A stretch of DNA of 64,000 nt from Antitrichia curtipendula (lineage: Eukaryota > Streptophyta > Bryopsida > Hypnales > Leucodontaceae). This document shows positions 37,620-51,619 of the stretch, piece after piece (positions within the stretch are counted from its first letter, which is position 1; each line of letters opens with the position of its first letter). The notes under the pieces were generated by a model. The model was given only the letters and a program-made list of their open reading frames with translations. It was not told where the DNA came from and did no database searches. Position numbers and translations under genes: made by a program. The stretch lies in NCBI GenBank assembly GCA_951230915.1, contig OX579637.1:11222001-11286000 (forward strand), in the 5' to 3' direction.

Positions 37620-40540
37620 CTTCACCCCATTTGCAACTTACACAAATCATTCTTCCATGGTTTCACGTCAAAAGTCCATGAACTTGGACGTGAGAGCCCT
37701 AAGTACAGGATATGGTTGGTTCAATTATTTTATTTTCATTTGTCCATAATGTACCCCAAAATGTGCATGACCTTGAATATTTCATGAAGTCCAACTCTTC
37801 ACCCCATTTGCATCTTACACAATTCATTCTTCCATGGTTTCACGTCAAAAGTCCATGAACTTGGACGTGGGAGCCCTAAGTACAGGATATGGTTCGTTCA
37901 ATTATTTCACTTTCATTTGTCCATAATGTACCCCAAAATGTGCATGACCTTGAATATTTCATGAAGTCAAACTCTTCACCCCATTTGCATGTTACACAAT
38001 TCATTCTTCCATGGTTTCACGTCAAAAGTCCATGAACTTGGACGTGGGAGCCCTAAAGTACAGGATATGGTTGGTTCAATTATTTCACTTTCATTTGTCC
38101 ATAATGTACCCCAAAATGTGCATGACCTTGAATATTTCATGAAGTCCAACTCTTCACCCCATTTGCAACTTACACAATTCATTCTTCCATGGTTTCACGT
38201 CAAAAGTCCATGAACTTGGACGTGGGAGCCCTAAGTACAGGATATGTTTGGTTCAATTATTTCACTTTCATTTGTCCATAATGTACCCCAAAATGTGCAT
38301 GACCTTGAATATTTCATGAAGTCCAACTCTTCACCCCATTTGCAACTTACACAATTCATTCTTCCATGGTTTCACGTCAAAAGTCCATGAACTTGGACGT
38401 GGGAGCCCTAAGTACAGGATATGGTTGGTTCAATTATTTTATTTTCATTTGTCCATAATGTACCCCAAAATGTGCATGACCTTGAATATTTCATGAAGTC
38501 CAACTCTTCACCCCATTTGCAACTTACACAATTCATTCTTCCATGGTTTCACGTCAAAAGTCCATGAACTTGGACGTGGGAGCCCTAAGTACAGGATATG
38601 GTTGGTTCAATTATTTTATTTTCATTTGTCCATAATGTACCCCAAAATGTGCATGACCTTGAATATTTCATGAAGTCAAACTCTTCACCTCATTTGCAAC
38701 TTACACAATTCATTCTTCGATGGTTTCACGTCGAAATTCCATGAATTTGGACGTGGGAGCCCTAAAGTACAGGATATGGTTCGTTCAATTGTTTCACTTT
38801 CATTTGTCCATAATGTACTCCAAAATGTGCATGACCTTGAATATTTCATGAAGTCAAACTCTTCACCCCATTTGCAACTTACACAATTCATTCTTCCATG
38901 GTTTCACGTCAAAAGTCCATGAACTTGGACGTGGGAGCCCTAAGTACAGGATATGGTTCGTTCAATTATTTCACTTTCATTTGTCCATAATGTACCCCAA
39001 AATGTGCATGACCTTGAATAATTCATGAAGTCAAACTCTTCACCCCATTTGCAACTTACACAATTCATTCTTCCATGGTTTCACGTCAAAAGTCCATGAA
39101 CTTGGACGTGGGAGCCCTAAGTACAGGATATGGTTGGTTCAATTATTTTATTTTCATTTGTCCATAATGTACCCCAAAATGTGCATGACCTTGAATATTT
39201 CATGAAGTCAAACTCTTCACCCCATTTGCAACTTACACAATTCATTCTTCCATGGTTTCACGTCAAAAGTCCATGAACTTGGACGTGGGAGCCCTAAGTA
39301 CAGGATATGGTTGGTTCAATTATTTTATTTTCATTTGTCCATAATGTACCCCAAAATGTGCATGACCTTGAATATTTCATGAAGTCAAACTCTTCACCCC
39401 ATTTGCAACTTACACAATTCATTCTTCCATGGTTTCACGTCAAAAGTCCATGAACTTGGACGTGGGAGCCCTAAGTACAGGATATGGTTGGTTCAATTGT
39501 TTCACTTTCATTTGTCCATAATGTACCCCAAAATGTGCATGACCTTGAATATTTCATGAAGTCAAACTCTTCACCCCATTTGCAACTTACACAATTCATT
39601 CTTCCATGGTTTCACGTCGAAATTCCATGAATTTAGACGTGGGAGCCCTAAAGTACAGGATATGGTTGGTTCAATTATTTCACTTTCATTTGTCCATAAT
39701 GTACCCCAAAATGTGCATGACCTTGAATATTTCATGAAGTCCAACTCTTCACCCCATTTGCAACTTACACAAATCATTCTTCCATGGTTTCACGTCAAAA
39801 GTCCATGAACTTGGACGTGGGAGCCCTAACTACAGGATATGGTTGGTTCAATTATTTTATTTTCATTTGTCCATAATGTACCCCAAAATGTGCATGACCT
39901 TGAATATTTCATGAAGTCCAACTCTTCACCCCATTTGCAACTTACACAATTCATTCTTCCATGGTTTCACGTCAAAAGTCCATGAACTTGGACGTGAGAG
40001 CCCTAAAATACAGGATATGGTTGGTTCAATTATTTCACTTTCATTTGTCCATAATGTACCCCAAAATGTGCATGACCTTGAATATTTCATGAAGTCAAAT
40101 TCTTCACCCCATTTGCAACTTACACAAATCATTCTTCCATGGTTTCACGTCAAAAGTCCATGAACTTGGACGTGAGAGCCCTAAGTACAGGATATGGTTG
40201 GTTCAATTATTTTATTTTCATTTGTCCATAATGTACCCCAAAATGTGCATGACCTTGAATATTTCATGTAGTCAATCTCTTCACCCCATTTGCATCTTAC
40301 ACAATTCATTCTTCCATGGTTTCACGTCAAAATTCCATGAACTTGGACGTGAGAGCCCTAAAATACAAGATATGGTTGGTTCAATTATTTTATTTTCATT
40401 TGTCCATAATGTACCCCAAAATGTGCATGACCTTGAATATTTCATGAAGTCAAACTCTTCACCCCATTTGCAACTTACACAATTCATTCTTCCATGGTTT
40501 CACGTCAAAAGTCCATGAACTTGGACGTGGGAGCCCTAAG
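37620..40540 (-). repeat. 19-monomer higher-order repeat, copy 2 (tandem, partial)
   Basis: Markers at 37976, 38685, 39571, 39926 and 40198 match copy 1 at a constant 3,370 bp. Near-identical text over long stretches points to a recent tandem duplication. Confidence 0.83.
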
Positions 40541-42120
40541 TACAGGATATGGTTGGTTCAATTATTTTATTTTCATTTGTCCATAATGTACCCCAAAATG
40601 TGCATGACCTTGAATATTTCATGAAGTCAAACTCTTCACCCCATTTGCAACTTACACAATTCATTCTTCCATGGTTTCACGTCAAAAGTCCATGAACTTG
40701 GACGTGGGAGCCCTAAGTACAGGATATGGTTGGTTCAATTGTTTCACTTTCATTTGTCCATAATGTACCCCAAAATGTGCATGACCTTGAATATTTCATG
40801 AAGTCAAACTCTTCACCCCATTTGCAACTTACACAATTCATTCTTCCATGGTTTCACGTCGAAATTCCATGAATTTAGACGTGGGAGCCCTAAAGTACAG
40901 GATATGGTTGGTTCAATTATTTCACTTTCATTTGTCCATAATGTACCCCAAAATGTGCATGACCTTGAATATTTCATGAAGTCCAACTCTTCACCCCATT
41001 TGCAACTTACACAAATCATTCTTCCATGGTTTCACGTCAAAAGTCCATGAACTTGGACGTGGGAGCCCTAACTACAGGATATGGTTGGTTCAATTATTTT
41101 ATTTTCATTTGTCCATAATGTACCCCAAAATGTGCATGACCTTGAATATTTCATGAAGTCCAACTCTTCACCCCATTTGCAACTTACACAATTCATTCTT
41201 CCATGGTTTCACGTCAAAAGTCCATGAACTTGGACGTGAGAGCCCTAAAATACAGGATATGGTTGGTTCAATTATTTCACTTTCATTTGTCCATAATGTA
41301 CCCCAAAATGTGCATGACCTTGAATATTTCATGAAGTCAAATTCTTCACCCCATTTGCAACTTACACAAATCATTCTTCCATGGTTTCACGTCAAAAGTC
41401 CATGAACTTGGACGTGAGAGCCCTAAGTACAGGATATGGTTGGTTCAATTATTTTATTTTCATTTGTCCATAATGTACCCCAAAATGTGCATGACCTTGA
41501 ATATTTCATGTAGTCAATCTCTTCACCCCATTTGCATCTTACACAATTCATTCTTCCATGGTTTCACGTCAAAATTCCATGAACTTGGACGTGAGAGCCC
41601 TAAAATACAAGATATGGTTGGTTCAATTATTTTATTTTCATTTGTCCATAATGTACCCCAAAATGTGCATGACCTTGAATATTTCATGAAGTCAAACTCT
41701 TCACCCCATTTGCATCTTACACAATTCATTCTTCCATGGTTTCACGTCAAAAGTCCATGAACTTGGACGTGAGAGCCCTAAAATACAAGATATGGTTGGT
41801 TCAGTTATTTCACTTTCATTTGTCCATAATGTACCCCAAAATGTGCATGACCTTGAATATTTCATGTAGTCAATCTCTTCACCCCATTTGCATCTTACAC
41901 AATTCATTCTTCCATGGTTTCACGTCAAAAGTCCATGAACTTGGACGTGAGAGCCCTAAAGTACAGGATATGGTTGGTTCAATTATTTCACTTTCATTTG
42001 TCCATAATGTACCCCAAAATGTGCATGACCTTGAATATTTCATGTAGTCAATCTCTTCACCCCATTTGCAACTTACACAATTCATTCTTCCATGGTTTCA
42101 CGTCAAAATTCCATGAACTT
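40541..42120 (-). repeat. Nested duplication: 7-monomer (1,242 bp) and 26-monomer (4,612 bp) offsets
   Basis: Markers at 39571, 39926 and 40198 recur at 40813, 41168 and 41440 (offset 1,242). Markers at 36828, 37089 and 37267 recur at 41440, 41701 and 41879 (offset 4,612). The states CCCTAACTACAGG and CCCTAAAATACAAG appear in both series. Confidence 0.78.
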
Positions 42121-42327
42121 GGACGTGGGAGCCCTAAGTACAGGATATGGTTGGTTCAATTATTTCACTTTCATTTGTCCATAATGTACCCCAAAATGTG
42201 CATGACCTTGAATATTTCATGAAGTCAAACTCTTCACCCCATTTGCAACTTACACAAATCATTCTTCCATGGTTTCACGTCAAAAGTCCATGAACTTGGA
42301 CGTGAGAGCCCTAAGTACAGGATATGG

Positions 42328-43330
42328 TTGGTTCAATTATTTCACTTTCATTTCTCCATATTGTACCCCAAAATGTGCATGACCTTGAATATTTCATGTA
42401 GTCAATCTCTTCACCCCATTTGCAACTTACACAATTCATTCTTCCATGGTTTCACGTCAAAAGTCCATGAACTTGGACGTGGGAGCCCTAAAGTACAGGA
42501 TATGGTTGGTTCAATTATTTCACTTTCATTTGTCCATAATGTACCCCAAAATGTGCATGACCTTGAATATTTCATGAAGTCAAACTCTTCACCCCATTTG
42601 CAACTTACACAATTCATTCTTCCATGGTTTCACGTCGAAATTCCATGAATTTGGACGTGGGAGCCCTAAAGTACAGGATATGGTTCGTTCAATTGTTTCA
42701 CCTTCATTTGTCCATAATGTACTCCAAAATGTGCATGACCTTGAATATTTCATGAAGTCAAACTCTTCACCCCATTTGCAAGTTACACAATTCATTCTTC
42801 CATGGTTTCACGTCAAAAGTCCATGAACTTGGACGTGGGAGCCCTAAGTACAGGATATGGTTCGTTCAATTATTTTATTTTCATTTGTCCATAATGTACC
42901 CCAAAATGTGCATGACCTTGAATATTTCATGAAGTCAAACTCTTCACCCCATTTGCAACTTACACAATTCATTCTTCCATGGTTTCACGTCAAAAGTCCA
43001 TGAACTTGGACGTGGGAGCCCTAAGTACAGGATATGGTTGGTTCAATTATTTCACTTTCATTTGTCCATAATGTACCCCAAAATGTGCATGACCTTGAAT
43101 ATTTCATGAAGTCAAACTCTTCACCCCATTTGCAACTTACACAATTCATTCTTCGATGGTTTCACGTCGAAATTCCATGAATTTGGACGTGGGAGCCGTA
43201 AAGTACAGGATATGGTTGGTTCAATTATTTCACTTTCATTTGTCCATAATGTACCCCAAAATGTGCATGACGTTGAATATTTCATGTAGTCAATCTCTTC
43301 ACCCCATTTGCAACTTACACAATTCATTCT
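42328..43330 (-). repeat. Duplicated satellite block (partner at 50312-51315)
   Basis: The unit with GGGAGCCGTAAAGTAC and the CATGACGTTGAATATT change (43190-43280) recurs near 51180-51265, offset 7,985 bp (45 monomers). Another copy of that rare unit lies near 57920-58010. A unit with GTACTCCAAAATGTGC is also shared. Confidence 0.75.
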
Positions 43331-45070
43331 TCCATGGTTTCACGTCAAAATTCCATGAACTTGGACGTGGGAGCCCTAAGTACAGGATATGGTTGGTTCA
43401 ATTATTTCACTTTCATTTGTCCATAATGTACCCCAAAATGTGCATGACCTTGAATATTTCATGAAGTCAAACTCTTCACCCCATTTGCATCTTACACAAT
43501 TCATTCTTCCATGGTTTCACGTCAAAAGTCCATGAACTTGGACGTGGGAGCCCTAAAGTACAGGATATGGTTGGTTCAATTATTTCACTTTCATTTGTCC
43601 ATAATGTACCCCAAAATGTGCATGACCTTGAATATTTCATGAAGTCAAACTCTTCACCCCATTTGCAACTTACACAATTCATTCTTCCATGGTTTCACGC
43701 CAAAAGTCCATGAACTTGGACGTGGGAGCCCTAAGTACAGGATATGGTTCGTTCAATTATTTCACTTTCATTTGTCCATAATGTACCCCAAAATGTGCAT
43801 GACCTTGAATATTTCATGAAGTCCAACTCTTCACCCCATTTGCAACTTACACAATTCATTCTTCCATGGTTTCACGTCAAAAGTCCATGAACTTGGACGT
43901 GGGAGCCCTAAGTACAGGATATGGTTGGTTCAATTATTTTATTTTCATTTGTCCATAATGTACCCCAAAATGTGCATGACCTTGAATATTTCATGAAGTC
44001 CAACTCTTCACCCCATTTGCAACTTACACAATTCATTCTTCCATGGTTTCACGTCAAAAGTCCATGAACTTGGACGTGGGAGCCCTAAGTACAGGATATG
44101 GTTGGTTCAATTATTTTATTTTCATTTGTCCATAATGTACCCCAAAATGTGCATGACCTTGAATATTTCATGAAGTCAAACTCTTCACCTCATTTGCAAC
44201 TTACACAATTCATTCTTCGATGGTTTCACGTCGAAATTCCATAAATTTGGACGTGGGAGCCCTAAAGTACAGGATATGGTTCGTTCAATTGTTTCACTTT
44301 CATTTGTCCATAATGTACTCCAAAATGTGCATGACCTTGAATATTTCATGAAGTCAAACTCTTCACCCCATTTGCAACTTAAACAATTCATTCTTCCATG
44401 GTTTCACGTCAAAAGTCCATGAACTTGGACGTGGGAGCCCTAAGTACAGGATATGGTTCGTTCAATTATTTCACTTTCATTTGTCCATAATGTACCCCAA
44501 AATGTGCATGACCTTGAATATTTCATGAAGTCAAACTCTTCACCCCATTTGCAACTTACACAATTCATTCTTCCATGGTTTCACGTCAAAAGTCCATGAA
44601 CTTGGACGTGGGAGCCCTAAGTACAGGATATGGTTGGTTCAATTATTTTATTTTCATTTGTCCATAATGTACCCCAAAATGTGCATGACCTTGAATATTT
44701 CATGTAGTCAATCTCTTCACCCCATTTGCAACTTACACAATTCATTCTTCCATGGTTTCACGTCAAAAGTCCATGAACTTGGACGTGGGAGCCCTAAGTA
44801 CAGGATATGGTTGGTTCAATTATTTTATTTTCATTTGTCCATAATGTACCCCAAAATGTGCATGACCTTGAATATTTCATGTAGTCAATCTCTTCACCCC
44901 ATTTGCAACTTACACAATTCATTCTTCCATGGTTTCACGTCAAAAGTCCATGAACTTGGACGTGGGAGCCCTAAGTACAGGATATGGTTGGTTCAATTGT
45001 TTCACTTTCATTTGTCCATAATGTACCCCAAAATGTGCATGACCTTGAATATTTCATGAAGTCAAACTCT

Positions 45071-46490
45071 TCACCTCATTTGCAACTTACACAATTCATT
45101 CTTCGATGGTTTCACGTCGAAATTCCATGAATTTGGACGTGGGAGCCCTAAAGTACAGGATATGGTTGGTTCAATTATTTCACTTTCATTTGTCCATAAT
45201 GTACCCCAAAATGTGCATGACCTTGAATATTTCATGAAGTCCAACTCTTCACCCCATTTGCAACTTACACAAATCATTCTTCCATGGTTTCACGTCAAAA
45301 GTCCATGAACTTGGACGTGGGAGCCCTAAGTACAGGATATGGTTGGTTCAATTATTTTATTTTCATTTGTCCATAATGTACCCCAAAATGTGCATGACCT
45401 TGAATATTTCATGAAGTCCAACTCTTCATCCCATTTGCAACTTACACAATTCATTCTTCCATGGTTTCACGTCAAAAGTCCATGAACTTGGACGTGAGAG
45501 CCCTAAAATACAGGATATGGTTGGTTCAATTATTTCACTTTCATTTGTCCATAATGTACCCCAAAATGTGCATGACCTTGAATATTTCATGAAGTCAAAT
45601 TCTTCACCCCATTTGCAACTTACACAAATCATTCTTCCATGGTTTCACGTCAAAAGTCCATGAACTTGGACGTGAGAGCCCTAAGTACAGGATATGGTTG
45701 GTTCAATTATTTTATTTTCATTTGTCCATAATGTACCCCAAAATGTGCATGACCTTGAATATTTCATGTAGTCAATCTCTTCACCCCATTTGCATCTTAC
45801 ACAATTCATTCTTCCATGGTTTCACGTCAAAATTCCATGAACTTGGACGTGAGAGCCCTAAAATACAAGATATGGTTGGTTCAATTATTTTATTTTCATT
45901 TGTCCATAATGTACCCCAAAATGTGCATGACCTTGAATATTTCATGAAGTCAAACTCTTCACCCCATTTGCATCTTACACAATTCATTCTTCCATGGTTT
46001 CACGTCAAAAGTCCATGAACTTGGACGTGAGAGCCCTAAAGTACAGGATATGGTTGGTTCAATTATTTCACTTTCATTTGTCCATAATGTACCCCAAAAT
46101 GTGCATGACCTTGAATATTTCATGAAGTCAAACTCTTCACCCCATTTGCAACTTACACAATTCATTCTTCCATGGTTTCACGTCAAAAGTCCATGAACTT
46201 GGACGTGGGAGCCCTAAGTACAGGATATGGTTGGTTCAATTATTTCACTTTCATTTGTCCATAATGTACCCCAAAATGTGCATGACCTTGAATATTTCAT
46301 GAAGTCAAACTCTTCACCCCATTTGCAACTTACACAATTCATTCTTCCATGGTTTCACGTCAAAAGTCCATGAACTTGGACGTGGGAGCCCTAAGTACAG
46401 GATATGGTTGGTTCAATTGTTTCACTTTCATTTGTCCATAATGTACCCCAAAATGTGCATGACCTTGAATATTTCATGAAGTCAAACTCT
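45071..46490 (-). repeat. 8-monomer higher-order repeat (1,420 bp), first of a series
   Basis: Markers at 45071, 45426 and 45698 recur at 46491, 46846 and 47118 (offset 1,420). The later set recurs again at 49154, 49509 and 49781 (offset 2,663, 15 monomers). Confidence 0.78.
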
Positions 46491-47084
46491 TCACCTCATT
46501 TGCAACTTACACAATTCATTCTTCGATGGTTTCACGTCGAAATTCCATGAATTTGGACGTGGGAGCCCTAAAGTACAGGATATGGTTGGTTCAATTATTT
46601 CACTTTCATTTGTCCATAATGTACCCCAAAATGTGCATGACCTTGAATATTTCATGAAGTCCAACTCTTCACCCCATTTGCAACTTACACAATTCATTCT
46701 TCCATGGTTTCACGTCAAAAGTCCATGAACTTGGACGTGGGAGCCCTAAGTACAGGATATGTTTGGTTCAATTATTTTATTTTCATTTGTCCATAATGTA
46801 CCCCAAAATGTGCATGACCTTGAATATTTCATGAAGTCCAACTCTTCACCCCATTTGCAACTTACACAATTCATTCTTCCATGGTTTCACGTCAAAAGTC
46901 CATGAACTTGGACGTGAGAGCCCTAAAATACAGGATATGGTTGGTTCAATTATTTCACTTTCATTTGTCCATAATGTACCCCAAAATGTGCATGACCTTG
47001 AATATTTCATGAAGTCAAATTCTTCACCCCATTTGCAACTTACACAAATCATTCTTCCATGGTTTCACGTCAAAAGTCCATGAA

Positions 47085-48150
47085 CTTGGACGTGAGAGCC
47101 CTAAGTACAGGATATGGTTGGTTCAATTATTTTATTTTCATTTGTCCATAATGTACCCCAAAATGTGCATGACCTTGAATATTTCATGTAGTCAATCTCT
47201 TCACCCCATTTGCATCTTACACAATTCATTCTTCCATGGTTTCACGTCAAAAGTCCATGAACTTGGACGTGAGAGCCCTAAAATACAAGATATGGTTGGT
47301 TCAATTATTTTATTTTCATTTGTCCATAATGTACCCCAAAATGTGCATGACCTTGAATATTTCATGAAGTCCAACTCTTCACCCCATTTGCAACTTACAC
47401 AATTCATTCTTCCATGGTTTCACGTCAAAAGTCCATGAACTTGGACGTGAGAGCCCTAAGTACAGGATATGGTTGGTTCAATTATTTTATTTTCATTTGT
47501 CCATAATGTACCCCAAAATGTGCATGACCTTGAATATTTCATGTAGTCAATCTCTTCACCCCATTTGCATCTTACACAATTCATTCTTCCATGGTTTCAC
47601 GTCAAAAGTCCATGAACTTGGACGTGAGAGCCCTAAAATACAAGATATGGTTGGTTCAATTATTTTATTTTCATTTGTCCATAATGTACCCCAAAATGTG
47701 CATGACCTTGAATATTTCATGAAGTCCAACTCTTCACCCCATTTGCAACTTACACAATTCATTCTTCCATGGTTTCACGTCAAAAGTCCATGAACTTGGA
47801 CGTGAGAGCCCTAAGTACAGGATATGGTTGGTTCAATTATTTTATTTTCATTTGTCCATAATGTACCCCAAAATGTGCATGACCTTGAATATTTCATGTA
47901 GTCAATCTCTTCACCCCATTTGCATCTTACACAATTCATTCTTCCATGGTTTCACGTCAAAAGTCCATGAACTTGGACGTGAGAGCCCTAAAATACAAGA
48001 TATGGTTGGTTCAATTATTTTATTTTCATTTGTCCATAATGTACCCCAAAATGTGCATGACCTTGAATATTTCATGAAGTCAAACTCTTCACCCCATTTG
48101 CAACTTACACAATTCATTCTTCGATGGTTTCACGTCAAAAGTCCATGAAC
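47085..48150 (-). repeat. Three tandem dimers of 355 bp
   Basis: The frames beginning at 47118, 47473 and 47828 are spaced exactly 355 bp and the three dimers are almost identical. Each pairs one CCCTAAGTACAGG unit with GTAGTCAATCTC and one CCCTAAAATACAAG unit. This is the simplest higher-order unit in the window. Confidence 0.85.
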
Positions 48151-51100
48151 TTGGACGTGGGAGCCCCAAGTACAGGATATGGTTCGTTCAATTATTTCAC
48201 TTTCATTTGTCCATAATGTACCCCAAAATGTGCATGACCTTGAATATTTCATGTAGTCAATCTCTTCACCCCATTTGCAACTTACACAATTCATTCTTCG
48301 ATGGTTTCACGTCAAAAGTCCATGAACTTGGACGTGGGAGCCCTAAGTACAGGATATGGTTGGTTCAATTATTTCACTTTCATTTGTCCATAATGTACCC
48401 CAAAATGTGCATGACCTTGAATATTTCATGAAGTCAAACTCTTCACCCCATTTGCATCTTACACAATTCATTCTTCCATGGTTTCACGTCAAAAGTCCAT
48501 GAACTTGGACGTGAGAGCCCTAAAATACAGGATATGGTTGGTTCAATTATTTCACTTTCATTTGTCCATAATGTACCCCAAAATGTGCATGACCTTGAAT
48601 ATTTCATGAAGTCAAACTCTTCACCCCATTTGCAACTTACACAATTCATTCTTCCATGGTTTCACGTCAAAAGTCCATGAACTTGGACGTGGGAGCCCTA
48701 AAGTACAGGATATGGTTGGTTCAATTATTTTATTTTCATTTGTCCATAATGTACCCCAAAATGTGCATGACCTTGAATATTTCATGAAGTCAAACTCTTC
48801 ACCCCATTTGCATCTTACACAATTCATTCTTCCATGGTTTCACGTCAAAAGTCCATGAACTTGGACGTGAGAGCCCTAAAGTACAGGATATGGTTGGTTC
48901 AATTATTTCACTTTCATTTGTCCATAATGTACCCCAAAATGTGCATGACCTTGAATATTTCATGAAGTCAAACTCTTCACCCCATTTGCAACTTACACAA
49001 TTCATTCTTCCATGGTTTCACGTCAAAAGTCCATGAACTTGGACGTGGGAGCCCTAAGTACAGGATATGGTTGGTTCAATTGTTTCACTTTCATTTGTCC
49101 ATAATGTACCCCAAAATGTGCATGACCTTGAATATTTCATGAAGTCAAACTCTTCACCTCATTTGCAACTTACACAATTCATTCTTCGATGGTTTCACGT
49201 CGAAATTCCATGAATTTGGACGTGGGAGCCCTAAAGTACAGGATATGGTTGGTTCAATTATTTCACTTTCATTTGTCCATAATGTACCCCAAAATGTGCA
49301 TGACCTTGAATATTTCATGAAGTCCAACTCTTCACCCCATTTGCAACTTACACAATTCATTCTTCCATGGTTTCACGTCAAAAGTCCATGAACTTGGACG
49401 TGGGAGCCCTAAGTACAGGATATGTTTGGTTCAATTATTTTATTTTCATTTGTCCATAATGTACCCCAAAATGTGCATGACCTTGAATATTTCATGAAGT
49501 CCAACTCTTCACCCCATTTGCAACTTACACAATTCATTCTTCCATGGTTTCACGTCAAAAGTCCATGAACTTGGACGTGAGAGCCCTAAAATACAGGATA
49601 TGGTTGGTTCAATTATTTCACTTTCATTTGTCCATAATGTACCCCAAAATGTGCATGACCTTGAATATTTCATGAAGTCAAATTCTTCACCCCATTTGCA
49701 ACTTACACAAATCATTCTTCCATGGTTTCACGTCAAAAGTCCATGAACTTGGACGTGAGAGCCCTAAGTACAGGATATGGTTGGTTCAATTATTTTATTT
49801 TCATTTGTCCATAATGTACCCCAAAATGTGCATGACCTTGAATATTTCATGTAGTCAATCTCTTCACCCCATTTGCATCTTACACAATTCATTCTTCCAT
49901 GGTTTCACGTCAAAAGTCCATGAACTTGGACGTGAGAGCCCTAAGTACAGGATATGGTTCGTTCAATTATTTCACTTTCATTTGTCCATAATGTACCCCA
50001 AAATGTGCATGACCTTGAATATTTCATGTAGTCAATCTCTTCACCCCATTTGCAACTTACACAATTCATTCTTCCATGGTTTCACGTCAAAATTCCATGA
50101 ACTTGGACGTGGGAGCCCTAAGTACAGGATATGGTTGGTTCAATTATTTCACTTTCATTTGTCCATAATGTACCCCAAAATGTGCATGACCTTGAATATT
50201 TCATGAAGTCAAACTCTTCACCCCATTTGCAACTTACACAAATCATTCTTCCATGGTTTCACGTCAAAAGTCCATGAACTTGGACGTGAGAGCCCTAAGT
50301 ACAGGATATGGTTGGTTCAATTATTTCACTTTCATTTGTCCATAATGTACCCCAAAATGTGCATGACCTTGAATATTTCATGTAGTCAATCTCTTCACCC
50401 CATTTGCAACTTACACAATTCATTCTTCCATGGTTTCACGTCAAAAGTCCATGAACTTGGACGTGGGAGCCCTAAAGTACAGGATATGGTTGGTTCAATT
50501 ATTTTATTTTCATTTGTCCATAATGTACCCCAAAATGTGCATGACCTTGAATATTTCATGAAGTCAAACTCTTCACCTCATTTGCAACTTACACAATTCA
50601 TTCTTCCATGGTTTCACGTCGAAATTCCATGAATTTGGACGTGGGAGCCCTAAAGTACAGGATATGGTTCGTTCAATTGTTTCACTTTCATTTGTCCATA
50701 ATGTACTCCAAAATGTGCATGACCTTAAATATTTCATGAAGTCAAACTCTTCACCCCATTTGCAATTTACACAATTCATTCTTCCATGGTTTCACGTCAA
50801 AAGTCCATGAACTTGGACGTGAGAGCCCTAAAATACAGGATATGGTTGGTTCAATTATTTCACTTTCATTTGTCCATAATGTACCCCAAAATGTGCATGA
50901 CCTTGAATATTTCATGAAGTCAAACTCTTCACCCCATTTGCAACTTACACAATTCATTCTTCCATGGTTTCACGTCAAAAGTCCATGAACTTGGACGTGG
51001 GAGCCCTAAGTACAGGATATGGTTGGTTCAATTATTTCACTTTCATTTGTCCATAATGTACCCCAAAATGTGCATGACCTTGAATATTTCATGAAGTCAA

Positions 51101-51619
51101 ACTCTTCACCTCATTTGCAACTTACACAATTCATTCTTCGATGGTTTCACGTCGAAATTCCATGAATTTGGACGTGGGAGCCGTAAAGTACAGGATATGG
51201 TTGGTTCAATTATTTCACTTTCATTTGTCCATAATGTACCCCAAAATGTGCATGACGTTGAATATTTCATGTAGTCAATCTCTTCACCCCATTTGCAACT
51301 TACACAATTCATTCTTCCATGGTTTCACATCAAAAGTCCATGAACTTGGATGTGGGAGCCCTAAGTACAGGATATGGTTCGTTCAATTAATTCACTTTCA
51401 TTTGTCCATAATGTACCCCAAAATGTGCATGACCTTGAATATTTCATGAAGTCAAACTCTTCACCCCATTTGCATCTTACACAATTCATTCTTCCATGGT
51501 TTCACGTCAAAAGTCCATGAACTTGGACGTGAGAGCCCTAAGTACAGGATATGGTTGGTTCAATTATTTTATTTTCATTTGTCCATAATGTACCCCAAAA
51601 TGTGCATGACCTTGAATAT

